Source: Heliocidaris tuberculata (Eukaryota; Echinodermata; Echinoidea; Camarodonta; Echinometridae). From it: DNA of 64,000 bases. Shown here in pieces: positions 24,067 to 36,415 of this stretch. Made by a program: the position numbers and the translations under genes. The first letter of the stretch is position 1. Each line of letters starts with the position of its first letter. A model generated the notes under the pieces. It searched no databases. It had not been told where the DNA came from and worked only from the letters and a program-made list of their open reading frames with translations. Location: NCBI GenBank assembly GCA_025618425.1, contig CM046832.1, positions 67,109,427 to 67,173,426 of the forward strand. The letters are read 5' to 3'.

Positions 24067-25600
24067 ACAAACATAATGAATTCATATGCAGTTAAAAAGA
24101 GGAAGATTATCTAAAATTACCACCATTTGGATCATTCGTCATTCTTTTCTTAATGTCCTAAAAAAATACAAGTGTAACTGCCAAATAAAGCTGATTAAAA
24201 TAGCAAATTCCAGAAGGCTGACGTCAATATCCTAAGGATTTGTAAATAGTGATCTCTCTAATCTACTTTTAGAGCTGATCAGTATCAGTCCAAGTACATG
24301 GAGGGGGATTTAGGGACAGAACTCTGTGGATGGTTAATTGGGAAACGTATCACAATTAAAGCAATCTTATTCTAACCTTCGCACGCTAGCTATATCAACT
24401 AAGTAAACTGTAAGATTGACTATTAAACCTTTGTAAAGTGAGCGCTGCATACATGTACAAGCCTTATATCCATAGTCAATTGACTATCGGTATCAAAGTA
24501 TCGAAGAGGGAAATTCATCAGCTGTGTAATATTTTTAGAGTCGTAATTGTGCTCCTTATCAACATTAAAGTCAGATCACTTCAAATACGGATATAAATAT
24601 GCCTAAAAGGATTAATGTATATACCCTGAAAAAGAGGAACTCTTGGAAAGTGGGAAATAATTCTTCAAAAAGGGAACGAATAGAATGAAAAACAAGTTCA
24701 TAATGAAACATGAGCAAGTTGAGATTATGAAATATGAGGGGATGACAGTGACTTTGTATGATAAAAGATTTTTTTTGCTTTTCTTAAAAGCCTCCTCACC
24801 ATACACAAGAAAAGTTTACTATTCCTACGATGTAACCTAGATTTCAGGCTGAATGACTCTTTCATCCATATGAATTTTTCTACCATTGTAATACCACACA
24901 AAGATTTTGCTTAATGTTGCAAAATAATGTAACCCTGTAAATATATATTTTTTTTAATGAAAAAAAAAAAGCCTGAAAAAGCCTAAGAAATCCCGCAATA
25001 TGCTGAAAATACTGCAAACTGATGCAAAACTTTGTGTTCGGTGTCATCGTTCAACAAACATAGAGATCTTTTACAGGAAAATATACAGGAAAAAAAAAAT
25101 TTGCTTGAAATCCAGGCTATACCAAAACATATCTCAAGCTTTCTACAGGAATCTTAAAGCCTTATTGTAACTTTTAAAGAGGCCCAGAGCTCAAGATGCA
25201 AGTTTATTTTACCTGGAGAAACTAAGTATGTGTATTTAATAAATATCTACTTTACAGGCATTTAGACACATATACATGTAAATGCCATATGACAAATCAT
25301 GTTACATCTCATACATGCACATGTTTGCCATCATTTGCTCTTATTGTGATATCACTGAAGAAAATCAGCTTTCTCTTTCTACCCAACACTGCATTGTTGG
25401 ATTGATGGTGACATCGCATCCCATTGATAATTTACAATTCAAACATTCCCCCGTTATTCCGCACCTAGTGTGCACACACAATGCTCATCTAGGCATGCTC
25501 GTCTAATGAATAGCACAGCCTCCTCCTCCACACAATCTCACGTTTCCATTTTCCACTTTTCGGTTGTATGCGTGACTTTTCACACATCAGCTGCGTGGTT
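24067..25600. other. No gene seen
   Basis: AT-rich DNA without resolved repeats. Confidence 0.4.
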
Positions 25601-25615
25601 GACGTAGATGGCTTG

Positions 25616-25625
25616 CTATAAATAG
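25616..25625 (+). promoter_or_regulatory. CTATAAATAG: TATA box or MEF2-type site
   Basis: The 10-mer fits both an extended TATA box and the MEF2 consensus (YTAWWWWTAR). It sits in an island (about 25440-25720) richer in GC and CACACA/TCCTCC words than the flanking DNA. ATG follows 9 bp downstream, too close for a TATA-directed start to include it. Confidence 0.25.
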
Positions 25626-26246
25626 CAGCCATGTTCCTCGGGTGGGTGCAAAGAAGCCACTGTCTTTGTCAGAGCTGACCCGACATGTGATCCCTGGGAA
25701 TGTCACTTAATGTTGGGTCCATGAGCTACAGAAAAGTCACTACTCACTGTTAATTCTCTGAGTCTAATAAGAATTCGGTATACAGGATGTAATCCTGTAG
25801 ATGCTGCATTTCTTTTGTTAACTTCATTTAGTCTTTCATGAAATATTTCCAAAACATACCGGTATTCAAAGAAATCAATTATGTTGAGTTATGATATCTA
25901 ATTATTCAACATTTGGTCAACGCATGATATTCAGACCGTTATCCATTTTGAATTTCAATAAAAAGCATTTCCTTACATACATTACACATACACTTTGGCT
26001 TGGAATGCCAAGTGTGCATGATATAAATCTTATTTTTTTCCTGTCTTTCTTTCTTTCTTTCATAATAACATGAATCATGTGCCAAACAATGTTATTACAT
26101 GTACAGTAACCTTAGTGCTTTGGAAGTACTGTATTACCCTTGTTTTAGCTTGGTGGCCCATAAAAAGTGGTCACAGCGACCATGGAACTGAAAAAGTGCA
26201 AAAGCGTCCTACATACCATGCGAGAGGGATACCAACTCCGACAACC
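25626..26246. other. No gene seen
   Basis: AT-rich DNA with a short TTTC run near 26045-26060. Confidence 0.4.
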
Positions 26247-26410
26247 TCCCTCCTAATTCCACTTCTCCTCCTCCCTTCAGCCTTTCCCCTTCTCCCCTTA
26301 TCCCCTCTCCTCCTTCCCTCCTGCTTCTTCTCTTCCTCCCCCTCCCCCTTCTTCTTCTCTTCCTCCCCCTCCCCCTTCTTCTTCTCCTCCTCCTCCTCCC
26401 CTTCTTCATC
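26247..26410. repeat. Pyrimidine-rich tandem tract
   Basis: This is a nearly pure C/T strand with about three copies of a CTTCTTCTCTTCCTCCCC-type unit and a terminal (TCC)n. The long open frames through it (Pro/Ser-rich on plus, Arg/Gly-rich on minus) reflect base composition. Such mirror-symmetric polypyrimidine tracts can form triplex DNA. Confidence 0.9.
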
Positions 26411-27672
26411 TGAGGAAAAGTAGCTTTGCTCTTTTCCTGTTTCTTTATTTATTTCAACACTCTCTCAATATTAGCAGCTTTAATGTACATGTAGGCCTGC
26501 ATACATGTATATCCAGCACAAACCTACCAGCACATAAATTTATGACCTAATAAAGCAAATAATGGAATTGATGCTCTTTCCAGGACCCCTCCTCAACGGA
26601 AAATGAAATAGATATTCTGATATGATTATGAATTCTTCTATGACAGGTTGACTAGCAACAAGCAAGTCCTCTTTTCCAAACTTTTTGAATTCCCATTTTC
26701 AAAAAAGGGGGAACCGATGGCTGCTATCTGGTGAAGTAAATACACACTTTCTTCTCACTTGCTCTGAGCTACTTTGGTTACGATCAGGCTGCCTAAAAAC
26801 TTGAACATATATTAACATTCAAGTCAGCCATCCAACCTTTTATCCCTCCCTCCCTTTACTCAATTTCCAGCCTCAGAGTATGTATATGTGTGTGTCTCAT
26901 AGCAGACTGGGTAGTAGATGCAGAATGGAGATCTTGACTTATCAGTTATCATCCGATAAAGTATTGCACATATGCACCAACAGATGGCGCCAGAGTAAAA
27001 AGTTTTCAACTTGAAAATGATCACATTTGTTTCAATGCTAAAATTTCTGATGCTGGAAAGAAAAAAGAGTTATATTTCCTCAAATCAAAACATTTTATTC
27101 TTCTTTCCCATATTATTTTGGACTCAATTTGGTTCATTACCTCTTACTTATATTGTTTCAAAAACAAAAGCACTTCTAAAATAATATTTTGCCAAACATT
27201 GATCAATTCTGAGACTCATAAAAAGTTACATGTAACTGCACCATTCGAAATTTTAAAAAAGACTGATATCACCCCCATTAAGCCTGCTTTGATGAATCAT
27301 GTTTCGTCTATCAAACTGGAATGGCCTTCATATTGTATCCTCAAAATATATGCATGATAAAAATTGTAGTGTGCGAAAAATGTTTGCCATTTTGCCTTCA
27401 TAGTTTCATTTGCAGCAGGATGAAAATCAACTGCAACTCACAATCAGAAATGATTATGGTATCTTTCTGTTCTCCTTTTTCTTTCAGATATCTTGGTAGT
27501 GCTTTGCAGATAGTAAATCTACATCAAGTTCATTGCAAAGCAATGTAAGAATTTTTTTTTTTTTTCACTGACAAGTAACCTGAAAATACATGTATTAGAA
27601 TTACTTCATATAAAGATATATTAGATTCTTCTGCCACTAATGCATTTATTGAATATATTTGTCGCCTACATT
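26411..27672. other. No gene seen; one CTCF-like site
   Basis: CCAACAGATGGCGCC at 26977-26991 is a near-consensus CTCF motif with one mismatch in the core. The rest is AT-rich, without repeats I can match. Confidence 0.35.
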
Positions 27673-28086
27673 TTAACCCTTTCAGGACAGGAATTATTTA
27701 AGAGCTCAATTGATCACATTTTGTTCTGCAAATTGGCAACAATAATATTTTTCTTTTAGTGCTACGTGGTTCTAATAAGATGTAATGTCTTGAAAATAAT
27801 ATACATGGTTAGGAACTTTGTCAAAAGTTGAAAAAGTTGCCAATTTGGACAAAGAACAATGATTTTGAATCTCTCAATGTGTTGCCAATTTAAGGATGTT
27901 CAATCTTATTCTCCTTTTTAAAATTCCTGGCATCAAACGCAATATGATCAGGCAACAAAAATGGACACAGTATGTGCAGAATTTTTTGCTCTTTCTACTC
28001 ATGCATCTGGTATATTTTTTAAGGCTCTAAATCAAAAGTTATTGGGCCAAACCACAAAATGTGGTCAATTGTCTCGAAAGGGTTAA
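27673..28086 (-). mobile_element. T1 piggyBac-like MITE, copy 1
   Basis: TTAA at 27673-27676 and 28083-28086 flanks 406 bp running CCCTTTCAGGACAGGAATTA ... AATTGTCTCGAAAGGG. A TTAA target with CCC...GGG termini is typical of piggyBac. Conserved interior landmarks are TGATCACATTTTGTTCTGC, AAATTGGCAAC, CCTGGCATCAAACGCAATAT and CAAACCACAAAATGTGGTCA. It is about 85-90% identical by eye to four other copies, reversed relative to the copies at 43.45, 53.49 and 54.06 kb. It encodes no transposase. Confidence 0.9.
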
Positions 28087-31000
28087 GCAACATTTGTCAT
28101 ATATTCCTGGAGCAGTTGACGTCATAATACAATGTCAATAGAACCATTTAAACTTTATTTCACCTCCATTAGAGTAAAAGAACTTTGCAAACCAGACAAT
28201 CAAATACTTACATCAATTCTTACATGTACATGTACATTGTGTAGGCCCCTTCACGATGAAACAGATGTTTCTGAAGCTGTTCATTGGGATTTTTATAACT
28301 AGTCATTAATATTTTAGATTACATTTTTATATCAGTGTTGTATTAGAAGCAGTAGCTGACCCATCAAGACTACGTTTGTAGTGGCTGTTGTCACCATTAT
28401 CAAGATCAAATAGATGTACATGGAATAATCATTTAAATCACTTAAAAGCCATTGTTCTGAGCATATTTAGGGAGTGATCTTCTCATCTCCATCACTCCTC
28501 CAACTTTGCCTAACATGTTACGAGCTAAACCACATTTTTCAATACCTCACAATCTAATAATAACCAAAGTTTTGTTAATCAAATTGAAACTGGTAGAATT
28601 GCACAGCATTCAACAACTTTTACTGCCACTAAAGAAAAAAAAAGTGCTTAAAAATAACACTGGAAAGTTTAAAGTGTGATGTCGGATAATTGCTTTGTAT
28701 GTTGATAGAAAAGTTTGACTCATTTTTTAGTCTCCATAAGCTTCTAATGTATGTTTTGTATGATTTAGTCAAATGTCCCTTGTATGTACATGTACATTTC
28801 ATGAGAATTTTTTTTCACTACATATTTTCTCGGTTATTTTGGTGTTTAAATCACTTTGTATTGATATGGCATCAAAGCCCTAAAAAGGTTTAAAAGTACC
28901 TTTAAGAGCAAGAAAGTGTAATCCTAAAACACCAAAAAGCAATATGGCTAACTAACAGTACATATATCATTCCCTTTACAACCCAATATACATTGGCAAT
29001 TACTGTACTATCCATTGCTTCAGCATATTCTCTCTCTCTCTCTCGGCTAGCCAGAGGGTATTATCATTTCATGCGGGCAGCATATGGGTGGTAAGTGTAT
29101 TAAGTGTATTGTTGGTAATTGCATTAGTTTGTGATTATCTTGCTAGAACACATGAATTATGAAAAACCAGACCAGAGATACAGCATTGTGTGAGGGGAAA
29201 AGAGGGAGTGGAAAGTGGAAAAGAAGGAAAGGAAAGTGGAAAAGAAGGAAAGTATAGTAAGAGATCATATACTGAACATGCATCCCGAAAATCCTATGCT
29301 TGGCTGTATTTTTGCGATTACACGATTATTTAATTTACTTTTTATACTTATTGTGTATATCTGTTAATCATAGAAACACATCAGTACTTTGTTATGAAGA
29401 AAAATGTTATAGAAAGATGAAATATTCAGTCTAAAAAGAAATTTATGAATGTCTGTATATTACATGTCAACTTTATGTGAAGTGTCATCTTATTTCCTTG
29501 ACATACGAGACCAACAATTTTGCTTTTATCCTATTTTCCTTCAAGTTTGAGAGACTTAGGACTGTCTTCCTAGAAAAATATAGGTAAAAGGATAAGGGGA
29601 TCCCACACGAAATACACTCATGATTTAGAATCAAACTCCCTTCCTCTTCAAATGAAATCATTACATGTGTGTTATCATCTATAACTTGGATATGACAGAG
29701 AAAGGAAAAAAGGGGGGAAAAAAACAACAATTTCTCCATAACTGATAAATGTGGTCACATGAACTAATAAGTTTTCTGATATACAGACATAACTGTTACT
29801 AATACCCAGTAATCCTTATTATACTGTCTGTCATGCAAAAAAAAAACAACACACACACAAATTATATGATTCAACACATAGTGAAATGGAGACAATAAAT
29901 ATAATGTACATGTAGTAAATAGGTGAATTTATACCATGTCAATAATTGAGATAGTGATTCACTGGAATACAGATTTACATGTACATGACTTTGAGTAGCA
30001 GAAAATAAATCAACACAGTAACACAGAACACTCAATTCTTATTTCATACACTGAAATAAGAACGGGAAAAAGAGACAAAAACATTACACAAAACAGGTGT
30101 ATATGATATTAATAAATGAAATAATAATTTTAATATGATCTTACCGAGAAAAATGTTTATGAAGCCCTATTAAAAAAGGCAGCACCTCCTCCCCTTTCCA
30201 ACTCCAACCTGTCAACATAAAAAGAGAGAAGGAGAATGATATGTAAGTTACCAAAACAGGAATTAATTGGACTTTAAAACAGCTGAAAAATAGAACAAGC
30301 TCTCAAATTTGAAAACACAATTAAAACTGACTATGCAGTATATAGAAACATTATATTGCATGGTTCCAAGTTCCAAAAATATATTCATGAATTTACAGTT
30401 TTCCAGGTGTGGTTACATTTCACCACTTGAGGTCAAAGACAAGGGCTGAAATATTGTCAGTTTGTCACACAATGTTTACTCTGAATTTGGAGAACCCACA
30501 TATATTGTTTTAGAGGACAACAATATAGAACACATCATAAAAACAAACAAACAAAAAAATAACACATTGAATGCAATGAATTACAAGAAAACAAATTAAA
30601 GGTTAAGCATTTCTCGAAATAATTATATCATTATCATTATAAAATTACTGGATCATTTTACTTAGTATAAAAGTACCCTTCATATAATACCTACATGTAG
30701 TCTGGTTTGGGTATCGTTTTATGGGATTTATCTTGTACACATAGTTTCTGTTTACAATTGCACAAGTACACAGTAGTGATATTTTCTGATTGGGTTACTT
30801 ATCCCAATCAGAAATAAAGAGAATATTTTTCTGATCAGGAGGTATTGGAAGTGCCTTAAGTGAAGAAAGTCACTAACAAAGACTGGATTCAGCATGACAA
30901 CCATGAACGAACAGGGGCAACCAACAGTGAATGCAATCACAATGCTGACCAAGCAGCAAATTCATTGATGAACTTCTACTTATCACACACCGTACATGTA

Positions 31001-31300
31001 TGTATTTAAAGTATGAGCAGAGCATCCAGATTTAGGAGAGCCTATAGGAAGGCTCTTACTTTCTTTTACCATCACAATCCTTATACAGAAAACCTCGCTA
31101 AAGAAAAAGAAAGAGACATCTATGTTAAATATTCACCTTCAGCACTGAATTACATGTTTTTCAGGCTTTTCTTTCATTTGATTCTGTTCAATATTGTGCT
31201 GTCATTTGTACTGTGACATGCGGCAATACATGTACATGTAGGTTGTATCCACTTCTGTTATGAACACTTATCATATTGTCTTAACTGAAAACAAAATTAT
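28087..31300. other. No gene seen
   Basis: This is AT-rich DNA with a short GGAAAAGAAGGAAAGGAAAGT duplication near 29215-29253 and scattered ACATGTAC words. An open frame at 31013-31216 starts with a basic run and ends in a hydrophobic stretch, but it matches nothing I know. Confidence 0.35.
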
Positions 31301-31500
31301 TTCTTTGGGTCAGCCCTCATAAGGGCTTCTTGTATTTGACTGCTACCCACTTTGGCAATGTATTATGTCAATACTTTATCAGTTTATTACATTTATATCC
31401 AAATACCAATTATTGTATTGTGAATGTGATAATATTTCCATTTCTTTGGTTTTAATGCACAGTGAAATAAAGTTGAAATTAAATTGCAAAATTGAAAAGT
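31301..31500 (+). mobile_element. Possible LINE 3' end
   Basis: A hairpin (AGCCCTCATAAGGGCT) is followed about 130 bp later by GTGAAATAAAGTTGAAATTA and a TTGAAA/TTGCAAA-type tail. That is the layout of CR1/L2-group LINE 3' ends. No upstream reverse-transcriptase frame is visible, so this would be a 5'-truncated copy. Confidence 0.3.
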
Positions 31501-32329
31501 TCAACCTGTAGGGAACAATGTTTCTCTCAACTGGAATGCTCCCAAGTGGAGTGGAGAATGTGTACTATTAAGTGCAGAATTCTAAATGAATCCAATGACT
31601 GGGGTAATAATACACTGTAAAGCGCTTTTTTTTGGATAGGTCATAAAACACATAACCCCCCCCCCCCTTTCCACCTACTTCTCCAAATCAAAGTGAATAA
31701 TACAGTATCACATGTTACAACACATTATCATTTAAACCTAATTAAAACAAAAACAGAGTAAAAATAACTTGACTAACATGACTAACATGCTGTCCTGTAT
31801 TCAGCCGATATGTTCTATCACTGGAAGTATTCTATATCCCTTACCTCATTTCCGATTCAGAACTAAACCTATGACAATGACTTTTTGCCACTGACTCGTG
31901 ATAAAACCATTCTACGTCAATGGAATTTCCTGTTACTGTTTTAACGTTGGTTTATAAGGAAGGAAACACATACTGTAGCCAGGCAGTACTTTTAATAGAA
32001 GCATAACGGTAAGGCATGTTTTCATTAATATTATAATAATAACACTGAAGTGGGTATGAGCAAATAGCCAGTGAACGACTAAGACCTAAAGTAACCTGAA
32101 AAACTCCAACCTGAATCTTCCATAAACTGTCATTTCTGCAGTTTTCTGCAGTGAGGGACTCTCATGGGTTGCAAAAATCAAATGTTGTGATTCTGTTATT
32201 TTACAAAATAGCTGCCACACAAAAATAAAATCATATACATGTACATGTAAATACAGTATGTGTCATCAATCTGCATATAAGTTACAGATCACAGGGTATA
32301 TGTAATGTCCCAGTCACACCCATGAGACC
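31501..32329. other. No gene seen; one C tract
   Basis: AT-rich DNA with a C12 tract at about 31656-31667. Confidence 0.4.
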
Positions 32330-32857
32330 GTCACAAGCAGGGTTGTCACCAGGGACATTTTAGTGGTGGAAATTTTATCGCCTGTGAGTTACTTACAGGC
32401 GAGTTTTCTCAAAACCCGAACATGTACAAATCAGCTGATTGCGACATTCCAGCTCGGAGACGAGTACAGTGTGGAGTGACTTGATGTTGGGCATGCACGT
32501 ACGGGAACTGGTACATGAACAATTTATACGTAAATATGATTCGTATTTGGGAAGGAGCTGCACTGCGCTGGTGGCTGTCACGCCGTGTATAGGTGTATAC
32601 CTTCCAGGAAAATATTTCGCGCGGTTTAAATTTCATGTAAATTTGCTTATACTTACGTATAATTTTTTCATTGAATCTGCTGGCTTAAACCACAATTGCA
32701 TGTTCGTAGGTCAAAATCGTAGTATTTTTTCTTTGTCAGTGGGGAAATTAGTGCCGGGCGGGCAGGTATGATATTGTATTGAGTGCCAGTCGGAAATTTC
32801 GAGTGGTGGAAAGTTCCGACCGGCGCCGACCACCGTAGTGACAACGCTGGTCACAAG
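32330..32857. mobile_element. hAT-like MITE with perfect 8-bp duplication
   Basis: The 8-bp direct repeat GTCACAAG (32330-32337 and 32850-32857) is identical on both sides of a 512-bp element. The element starts CAGGGTTGTCACCAGG and ends TAGTGACAACGCTG. Sub-terminal TTTTAGTGGTGGAAATTT and its inverse (AAATTTCGAGTGGTGGAAAG) follow. An 8-bp TSD and CAGGG-type ends are hAT features. The exact TSD suggests a fairly recent insertion. The 110-codon frame inside (32439-32771) has no recognisable domain. Confidence 0.88.
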
Positions 32858-33508
32858 ACCGAACAAAAAACTTACATTTACCAAATGGGTTGGTTTGGAA
32901 TCAGTGTGGAGTCGGTTTGGTAGTGTGACTCAGATATATGGGCCTTTGTTGCACAAAGCTTTCTTCTTTTTTTTTTTTACAGCCCATCCCTTGTCATTCC
33001 TTTACATGTAAAAGGCTATTTTGTTGCCATAACAGTTTGTTTTGCTGGTTTACCATGGCATGCATGAATGAAGCTTTAAATGTACTTATAAATGCCATAC
33101 CAACACGCTTCTGCCAGGCATACAGCAAAATGCAAATCAGCTCCTCTAATGTGAAAGCATAGCGAACTAGATTCACCATTAGCATTCAATCAAAAAAATC
33201 TGTGGTATGAACTAAATCAATGACACTTGAACCTACCTCTGGTAGTTAATAACTGATTGTAAATACATTTACTGTATGCAAGAAGTTCAGAGTATTCTTA
33301 ATGACAGGGTCCAGTGCTGGTAAAGGAGTAAAATAATATTACAGTAGCGACATCCTTTGACAAGGATTGCTCTTGAAGCGCTCTCATATTTCAAGAATGA
33401 TTTATATACATACATTGCACATGTACACATAGTTTACAACACCTCAGATCGTTATTCATTTACACTATGGCAGTAGAATAAGGCTTTATATCTAGATGAC
33501 TGTAAGAT
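32858..33508. other. No gene seen
   Basis: The first 80 bp, together with the 40 bp left of the hAT-like element, show weak inverted symmetry (CCAGTCACACC and AGTGTGACTCAG). The hAT-like element may therefore have landed in an older palindrome. The remainder is unremarkable. Confidence 0.4.
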
Positions 33509-33690
33509 CAGCGTTGAAAATACAAGGGGGCGACGGGCGATTTCACCCTCGTCAGCCGCTAAATCGCCCCAAGAAATGCTGGAAACACTTTGGGGGGGGG
33601 GGCAACCATTTTCTCATGAGTCGCCTCCTCAAAAAGATTTTTAAAAATTCAATATTATGCTTTAAAAACCTAGCTAAATTTAAACCATTT
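33509..33690. mobile_element. Partial relative of the 44.8-46.3 kb palindrome
   Basis: CAGCGTTGAAAATACAAGGG then GGCGACGGGCGATTTCACC closely matches the terminus of the large palindrome (CAGCACTCAAAATACACGGG then GGCGATGGGTGATTTACC). The following CTCATGAGTCGCC...AAAAAG segment matches its sub-terminal part. No opposite end is visible, so this is a truncated or highly rearranged copy. It contains a G11 tract at about 33592-33602. Confidence 0.6.
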
Positions 33691-33753
33691 ATCTAGCTGT
33701 TGACTCAGACTCGGTAGATCGCAAATACATGTATAGCGTCGTGAGTGCCAGAC

Positions 33754-33912
33754 CAGGGCCCTCTAGCATAAAAAGTTGCGTTTAAACGCAAAACGAAAAA
33801 TTAAATGCAACTTGATTTTCAACCAATCAGGATTGCGTATTTGGGACTTGCGTTTGGGACTTGTATTTTTGGAGTTGTGATTAAATGCATCTGTTTATGC
33901 AAGAGGCCCCAG
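33754..33912. mobile_element. W-family MITE with CAG duplication
   Basis: CAG at 33754-33756 and 33910-33912 flanks 153 bp beginning GGCCCTCTAGCATAAAAAG and ending CTGTTTATGCAAGAGGCC, inverted. The core ACCAATCAGGATTGCGTAT is a variant of the CCAATCA core of its relatives, and there is an internal GGGACTTG repeat. Confidence 0.75.
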
Positions 33913-34410
33913 ATGACAACAATTACGAAATGCATAGCGGGATATCGATGTGGGAACTGCAGATAGCGCTTTTTTCATGCATACTACACATGTCCGAAAT
34001 CAGAATTGTATAAATTTATCAACAGTTTCATTTTCTTTAGTCTTCTTGGGCAAATTTTGTGAAAATCATTTCTTTTCTGAAATGCCTTATCACTGATATG
34101 ATGCAATGTCGAAAATAACCATCATCTGTGGAATGTGACTATATCACTCTATCATGTCATTTCATTACACACAGAGAAATTGTCCCTCACCGCATCAAAG
34201 TCCAGGCAGTAGTCACCTCAAAAAATCCATCTGAAAAGCCAAAGTCTGCCTCCAAAATGCGGAATTATTGCCATTTTTTCAAAGCAAGCAGTGCTTAATT
34301 CGGCTTGTGAAAACAGGGTTGCCAAAAAAGGGCTACAAAATTGTAAAAATCAATGAATTTATGACTATTTTTTTTTTTTTACTTATCGCGAGCTACTTCA
34401 AGCGTGATGG

Positions 34411-35207
34411 TACAGTGAAACCTGTCTATTAGTGCTGGTATCGACACGCCTGATGTCGGCACTATGGCGACAAAAGTACTGGTTTTGGACTTTGCCGACA
34501 TGTCGACACGCATGCTCCGATGGCGACATAAAATGGGTCTTTTTACATGTACCTCGCCGTGGTGTCGTGCGCGCGTACGTGATTTGTTTCACATACGCAT
34601 TAGCAGCGCGCGCGCGCGACACGATCGCTGCGTATCTAGCTGCGATGACCGGTATACATTACGTACATGTACATGCCTAGATATGCGACACTAGCCGACT
34701 CGCACCGCATGACTTTCATTAATGCTTGATAAATTGGATCATACAAAACAAATTTTGGGGCAAATAGTTGACAGTGTGCATCTTTGAGAACTGTAAGTGA
34801 GTATGACTGCGAGTGTGAGCCCGTGAGGACATAGTGCATGTATTCCATGTAAAGCTCTTGTGAATTTGTGTCGGGTAACTCTGGTTTAATAGTGTACGGT
34901 CACTACGGGAGCGACCCGAGTTTAGACTTGTTTGACTCATGTCCAGATGTCGACACATGTCGACATCGGCGTTAATTTTATTGCGACATGGCGACATAGA
35001 TTTTCCATGCCGATACCAGCACTACTGTCTATAAAGACCACTCAAGGAAGAAAAGAAAGGTGGTCTTTATGAGCAGGTGGTCTTTATGTACCGGTTCCTT
35101 TAATACACATTTCAATGAAAAACTCTTTTCAAGGGAAACAAAAATTGTGGTCTTTATATACAGATGGCCCTTTTATACAGGTGGTCGCTAAAGCAGGTTT
35201 GACTGTA
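34411..35207. mobile_element. pogo/Tigger-like MITE split by a hAT-like element
   Basis: TA at 34411-34412 and 35206-35207 flanks ends CAGTGAAACCTG and CAGGTTTGACTG. These resemble the CAGT(C/A)AAACC ends of pogo-like Tc1/mariner relatives, which duplicate TA. Without the nested insertion and its 8-bp duplication it would be about 190 bp. The interior has GGTGGTCTTTAT repeated several times (GTGGTCTTTATGAGCAGGTG then GTCTTTATG). Confidence 0.78.
34422..35032. mobile_element. hAT-like MITE nested in the pogo-like element
   Basis: CTGTCTAT is duplicated exactly (34422-34429 and 35025-35032). The 595-bp element starts TAGTGCTGGTATCGACACGC and ends CCGATACCAGCACTA. TAGNGNTG-type termini plus an 8-bp TSD fit the hAT superfamily. 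Sub-terminal GTCGACA/TGTCGAC and GGCGACA/TGTCGCC words occur many times, a common hAT feature thought to bind transposase. A CGCGCGCGCGCG run sits near 34605-34617. Removing the element and one duplication restores CCTGTCTATAAAGACC. Confidence 0.88.
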
Positions 35208-36335
35208 TCAGTGAAAAACAAATTCAAAAAAAAAAATTGCCCAGCACCTGCCAGTGCGGCAGGAACGGCCCGCCAGTTCCTGCACATTCAGTGTACGTCC
35301 AAGCGGATTTAGGTGTACTACATGTGAGAAATAAACCACAAAGCCTGTCTTTTCAGTTTAAATAAAACATACCCATGGCAAATACGGCAAATACATTGTA
35401 ACAGCAAATTCGGGTGAAATTGACCTATTGTTGACTTACTCCTTCAAATTTAAAAAAAACCAGAATATTCCAATTTGGAGGGGGGGTGGAAAAAATATTA
35501 AAAATCTGTATTTTCCAATTAAATTGGGCAGTATGACGTAAAGTAAACCTGTGGATAAGATAGTAAGATAGTACCAATGTAACAGCAATCGCAATATCAC
35601 AAAAAACCTGAATTGATCCATAGGCAATCTGCACTTTGCATTAAAATGGTAGCCTCTTAATATAAAAAATAGCCCCTTAAAATTAAAAAATAGCCCCAAG
35701 GTTAAAAAAAGAAGCCCCCTAATAAAAAAAAAAAATATTTCCTAGGCTGTATAAGATGGCAGCTACATGTAGCTGACTTGCCATGCTACAATTCTTCCAA
35801 GCTGCTTCTGGCTTTAAGTAAATGCCAGGCAACTGAAGCAAGTGCCTGGTTTTCACTTGCTATGCTTCATTGAGTCGCTGGCCTGCATAGCAATTTTACA
35901 TGAATTCACCAGGTAATTACAGCAAGATAAAATCCATATACCAGCCGGGCTGCTGCCTGAACACTTAAGACCGCGAATGAGCGATGGACGTGCCCTCTCT
36001 TACATTGATCTGCCTTTTATCGTTATTGTCTCTTCGTACCGGTGACCTTTGCGAGTTAACCTTGGCACCATCCTTCAGCAACTCCCCCCCCCCCCCCATT
36101 TTCTCAACCATAATTTTGAAGCAAATTAAGGTGCAGTAGTTTTACTCAGCTTGAAACTCGAGAGGAATGCCATGCATGTACATTAATTAAAAGGAATTTG
36201 CCACAAAGCAACCACAACAGCTTATCCTGAACATGCACATGTACACTACGAGAATAATTCCTTGATTCCAGTCAGACACAGCTCCAATTGGTGCTCCAGT
36301 GACAATTGCTACAAACTTTATTTTACCAAAGATAG
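35208..36335. other. No gene seen; short tandem AATAGCCCC repeat
   Basis: About 35650-35745 holds three to four degenerate copies of a roughly 22-bp unit (AAAAAATAGCCCCTTAAAAT). A C14 tract is at 36084-36097. No coding signal. Confidence 0.45.
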
Positions 36336-36392
36336 AGGGTTAGAGTTAGGGTTGTAATTGGATTTTAGGTTAGGTTTAGGGTCAGGGTTAGA
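36336..36392 (+). repeat. Degenerate telomere-like repeat
   Basis: GGGTTAGAGTTAGGGTT followed by TTTTAGGTTAGGTTTAGGGT and CAGGGTTAG is a decayed run of TTAGGG-type words, the ancestral metazoan telomere repeat. It is short and interrupted, so it could be an interstitial telomeric sequence or coincidence. Confidence 0.45.
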
Positions 36393-36415
36393 GGTAAATA
36401 TGTTTTGGTCCAGGG

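Noticed and set aside
26070..26423. A 117-codon plus-strand frame and a 66-codon Arg/Gly-rich minus-strand frame
   Set aside because: Both run through the polypyrimidine tandem tract and have no stops because of base composition.
34605..34617. The CGCGCGCGCGCG run as a CpG island or Z-DNA element
   Set aside because: It is 12 bp within the hAT-like MITE, too short to support either claim.
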